Assembly (NCBI GenBank): GCA_943326655.2
Contig: CALPUC020000009.1
Coordinates: 1 to 14,861 of the forward strand
From: Rhodoluna limnophila
GTDB lineage: Bacteria; Actinomycetota; Actinomycetes; Actinomycetales; Microbacteriaceae
Length of the DNA: 14,861 nt
Reading direction: 5' to 3'
Position numbers and translations under genes: made by a program. How positions within the stretch are numbered: the first letter of the stretch is position 1; every line of letters starts with the position of its first letter. The notes under the pieces were generated by a model, which had not been told where the DNA came from, did no database searches, and was given only the letters and a program-made list of their open reading frames with translations. Positions 13,512 through 14,861 of this stretch are shown in pieces.

Positions 13512-14528
13512 TTACGCCTGGCCTTCCTCGTCAATGTCGGTGAATGCTGCATCGTTGCTGCCAGCGCTGAAGTAGGTGCCTTCGAAGCCTGGAAGCGAGT
13601 CACGGAAACGTAGACCCATCGAGTACAGCTTGTCGCGAACTTCGTCGACCGACTTCGAACCGAAGTTGCGGATGTTCATCAGCTGGTCTTCGGTTAGGTT
13701 GGTGAGTTCGCTTACGGTGTTGATGCCTTCGCGCTTCAAGCAGTTGTAGCTGCGAACGGTTAGCTCTAGTTCTTCGATTGGAGTCGATAGTTCTTGCGAT
13801 AGGGCGAAGTCAGCTACTGCCGAACCCATCTCAATACCTTCGGCTTCGGCGTCTAGGCTTGCGGCCAGACCGAATAGCTCAACCAGGGTCTTACCAGCAG
13901 AAGCGAAAGCTTCCTTTGGCTCGATCGAAGACTTGGTCTCGACCTCAACCACTAGCTTGTCGAAGTTGGTGAACTCACCGGCACGAGTTGCCTCAACGCG
14001 GTAAGAAACCTTTAGAACTGGAGAGTAGATCGAGTCAACTGGGATTAGCCCGGCTTCTTCAGCACCATTGCGGTTCTGGCTCGCCTGAACGTAGCCACGG
14101 CCACGCTCAACAGTTAGCTCAACTTCAAACTTCGCTTTTGCCGAGATGTTGGCAATTACTAGGTCTTTGTTGTGGATCTCTACACCGGCAGGAACCTCGA
14201 TGTCGGCTGCGGTAACAACACCGGCAGCGGTCTTCTTCAGGTGAGCAACTACTGGCTCATCGTTGGTCGACGAAACAACTAGGTCCTTGATGTTTAGAAG
14301 AATCTCGGTAACGTCTTCCTTCACGCCTTCAAGCACGCTGAACTCGTGTAGAGCACCGTTGATGCGCACGTGAGTTACGGCAGCACCTGGGATCGACGAT
14401 AGTAGGGTGCGACGGATGGAGTTACCTAGGGTGTAACCAAATCCTGGCTCTAGTGGCTCGAGGGTAAATACCGAGCGGTTAGGTGCCTGGACGTTTTCCT
14501 TTAGTTCTGGACGCTGGCTAAATAGCAC
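13512..14528 (-). CDS. rpoA: DNA-directed RNA polymerase subunit alpha
   Basis: A 338-residue alpha subunit. The N-terminal domain (1 to about 230), which dimerises and nucleates polymerase assembly, shows PGFGYTLGNSIRRTLLSSIP (28-47). A linker of about 20 residues leads to the C-terminal domain (250-312), which contacts UP elements and activators. LTVRSYNCLK (256-265) keeps the DNA-contacting Arg (R259) and Asn (N262) equivalent to R265 and N268 of the E. coli protein. The acidic tail ends DIDEEGQA. The start is GTG at 14528-14526 with AAAGGA eight bases upstream. The gene follows rpsK by 117 bases, without rpsD between them, unlike E. coli. That gap holds a palindrome and repeats described separately. 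Confidence 0.98.
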   Translation of the reverse strand: MLFSQRPELKENVQAPNRSVFTLEPLEPGFGYTLGNSIRRTLLSSIPGAAVTHVRINGALHEFSVLEGVKEDVTEILLNIKDLVVSSTNDEPVVAHLKKTAAGVVTAADIEVPAGVEIHNKDLVIANISAKAKFEVELTVERGRGYVQASQNRNGAEEAGLIPVDSIYSPVLKVSYRVEATRAGEFTNFDKLVVEVETKSSIEPKEAFASAGKTLVELFGLAASLDAEAEGIEMGSAVADFALSQELSTPIEELELTVRSYNCLKREGINTVSELTNLTEDQLMNIRNFGSKSVDEVRDKLYSMGLRFRDSLPGFEGTYFSAGSNDAAFTDIDEEGQA

Positions 14529-14546
14529 TACTTGTTTCCTTTCATC

Positions 14547-14574
14547 TAGACACCCTCTATTTGATGTCTATTTG
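14547..14574 (-). repeat. Leader repeats upstream of rpoA
   Basis: Two overlapping structures lie just upstream of the rpoA SD. A direct repeat TCTATTTG occurs at 14556-14563 and 14567-14574, spaced 11 bases apart, about one helical turn. An inverted repeat TAGACA (14547-14552) / TGTCTA (14565-14570) would form a 6-bp hairpin with a 12-base loop in the mRNA, directly before the SD sequence. Either could bind a regulator. Both are short enough to be chance. Confidence 0.4.
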
Positions 14575-14582
14575 CGTTCCTA

Positions 14583-14598
14583 TTCAGTGGCCACTGAA
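14583..14598. promoter_or_regulatory. Perfect 16-bp palindrome between rpsK and rpoA
   Basis: TTCAGTGGCCACTGAA (14583-14598) is perfectly self-complementary. As DNA it resembles an operator for a dimeric regulator. As RNA it could fold into a 6-bp stem with a GGCC loop. It lies 47 bases after the rpsK stop and 54 bases before the rpoA start. No T tract follows on the minus strand, so it is not a standard terminator. Confidence 0.5.
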
Positions 14599-14645
14599 CA
14601 GGGTTTGGAGTTTTTAAAACTGGTTTTTGGAAAGTGTTGAAGCGA

Positions 14646-14861
14646 TTAAACGCGACGACGCTTTGGTGGGCGGCAACCGTTGTGTGCCTGTGGGGTTACG
14701 TCCGAGATCGAACCAACCTCTAGGCCTGCTGCCTGAAGTGAACGGATAGCGGTTTCGCGACCAGAGCCTGGACCCTTAACGAATACGTCAACCTTCTTTA
14801 GACCGTGCTCCTGCGCCTTGCGAGCTGCAGCCTCGGCTGCCATCTGCGCGGCGTAAGGGGT
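14646..14861 (-). CDS. rpsK: 30S ribosomal protein S11 (5' end outside the window)
   Basis: The C-terminal 71 codons and stop of S11 are present; the reading frame remains open to the window edge, so the N-terminal part (about 60 residues in the family) is missing. The visible sequence starts TPYAAQMAAEAAARKAQEHG and contains KKVDVFVKGPGSGRETAIRSL and the hallmark end NGCRPPKRRRV. S11 lies in the 30S platform near the mRNA exit. The rpsK-rpoA-rplQ neighbourhood confirms the call. Confidence 0.97.
   Translation of the reverse strand, partial: TPYAAQMAAEAAARKAQEHGLKKVDVFVKGPGSGRETAIRSLQAAGLEVGSISDVTPQAHNGCRPPKRRRV

Noticed and set aside
14529..14645. Remnant of rpsD between rpsK and rpoA
   Set aside because: No S4-like reading frame or motif is visible in the 117 bases. 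rpsD is simply elsewhere, as in some other actinobacteria.
1..14861. Novel multi-gene system such as a defence island, biosynthetic cluster or prophage
   Set aside because: All genes but one fall in known families, most of them core housekeeping functions in a usual actinobacterial order, with no integrase, transposase, attachment site or shift in composition.

Overview
This window is a chromosomal core-gene segment from an actinobacterium. Three things support that: the gene order (rpsK-rpoA-rplQ-truA, rplM-rpsI-glmM, glmS-acpS-alr-tsaE-tsaB-rimI/tsaD, groES); the THUMP-like methyltransferase and DUF4190 proteins, which are typical actinobacterial families; and the long Ala/Glu-rich tail on L17 and N-terminal arm on S9. 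GC looks moderate (roughly 50-55% by eye), with very short intergenic regions and many 4-nt gene overlaps. I infer a small-genome member of the Microbacteriaceae, such as the freshwater Luna-type lineages. That placement rests on recall of families and synteny, not on a search.

Layout from left to right. (1) 1-1971: groES (minus) ends in a strong hairpin terminator with no groEL beside it. It is divergent from a THUMP-like SAM methyltransferase (plus), and a near-perfect CIRCE operator lies between them. The methyltransferase converges on a small DUF4190 membrane protein. (2) 2061-7992 (minus): a tight run, in transcription order glmS, acpS, alr, tsaE, tsaB and a fused rimI-tsaD. Every junction from acpS onward is a 4-nt start/stop overlap. 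(3) 8024-8977 (plus): coaA, divergent from glmS across only 31 bp. (4) 8974-10870 (minus): glmM followed by an unrecognised exported, probably helical, two-cysteine protein. (5) 10909-11870: rplM-rpsI with a good sigma70-type promoter and a leader hairpin. (6) 11967-14861: rpsK (cut by the window edge), rpoA, rplQ and truA.

Together the genes cover the translation and transcription machinery (S11, S9, L13, L17, RNA polymerase alpha, TruA). They also cover t6A37 tRNA modification (TsaB, TsaD, TsaE), S18 acetylation (RimI), amino-sugar and wall precursor supply (GlmS, GlmM, Alr), CoA and acyl-carrier activation (CoaA, AcpS) and protein folding (GroES). I see no mobile element, CRISPR array, tRNA, rRNA or defence system, and no stretch over 300 bases without a gene.

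I found no convincing new multi-gene system. The items most worth a second look are regulatory or architectural: a CIRCE element that covers two back-to-back promoters, the exported two-cysteine protein behind glmM, a perfect 16-bp palindrome between rpsK and rpoA, the rplM leader hairpin, the RimI-TsaD fusion, and unusual use of CTA as a major leucine codon in the highly expressed genes.
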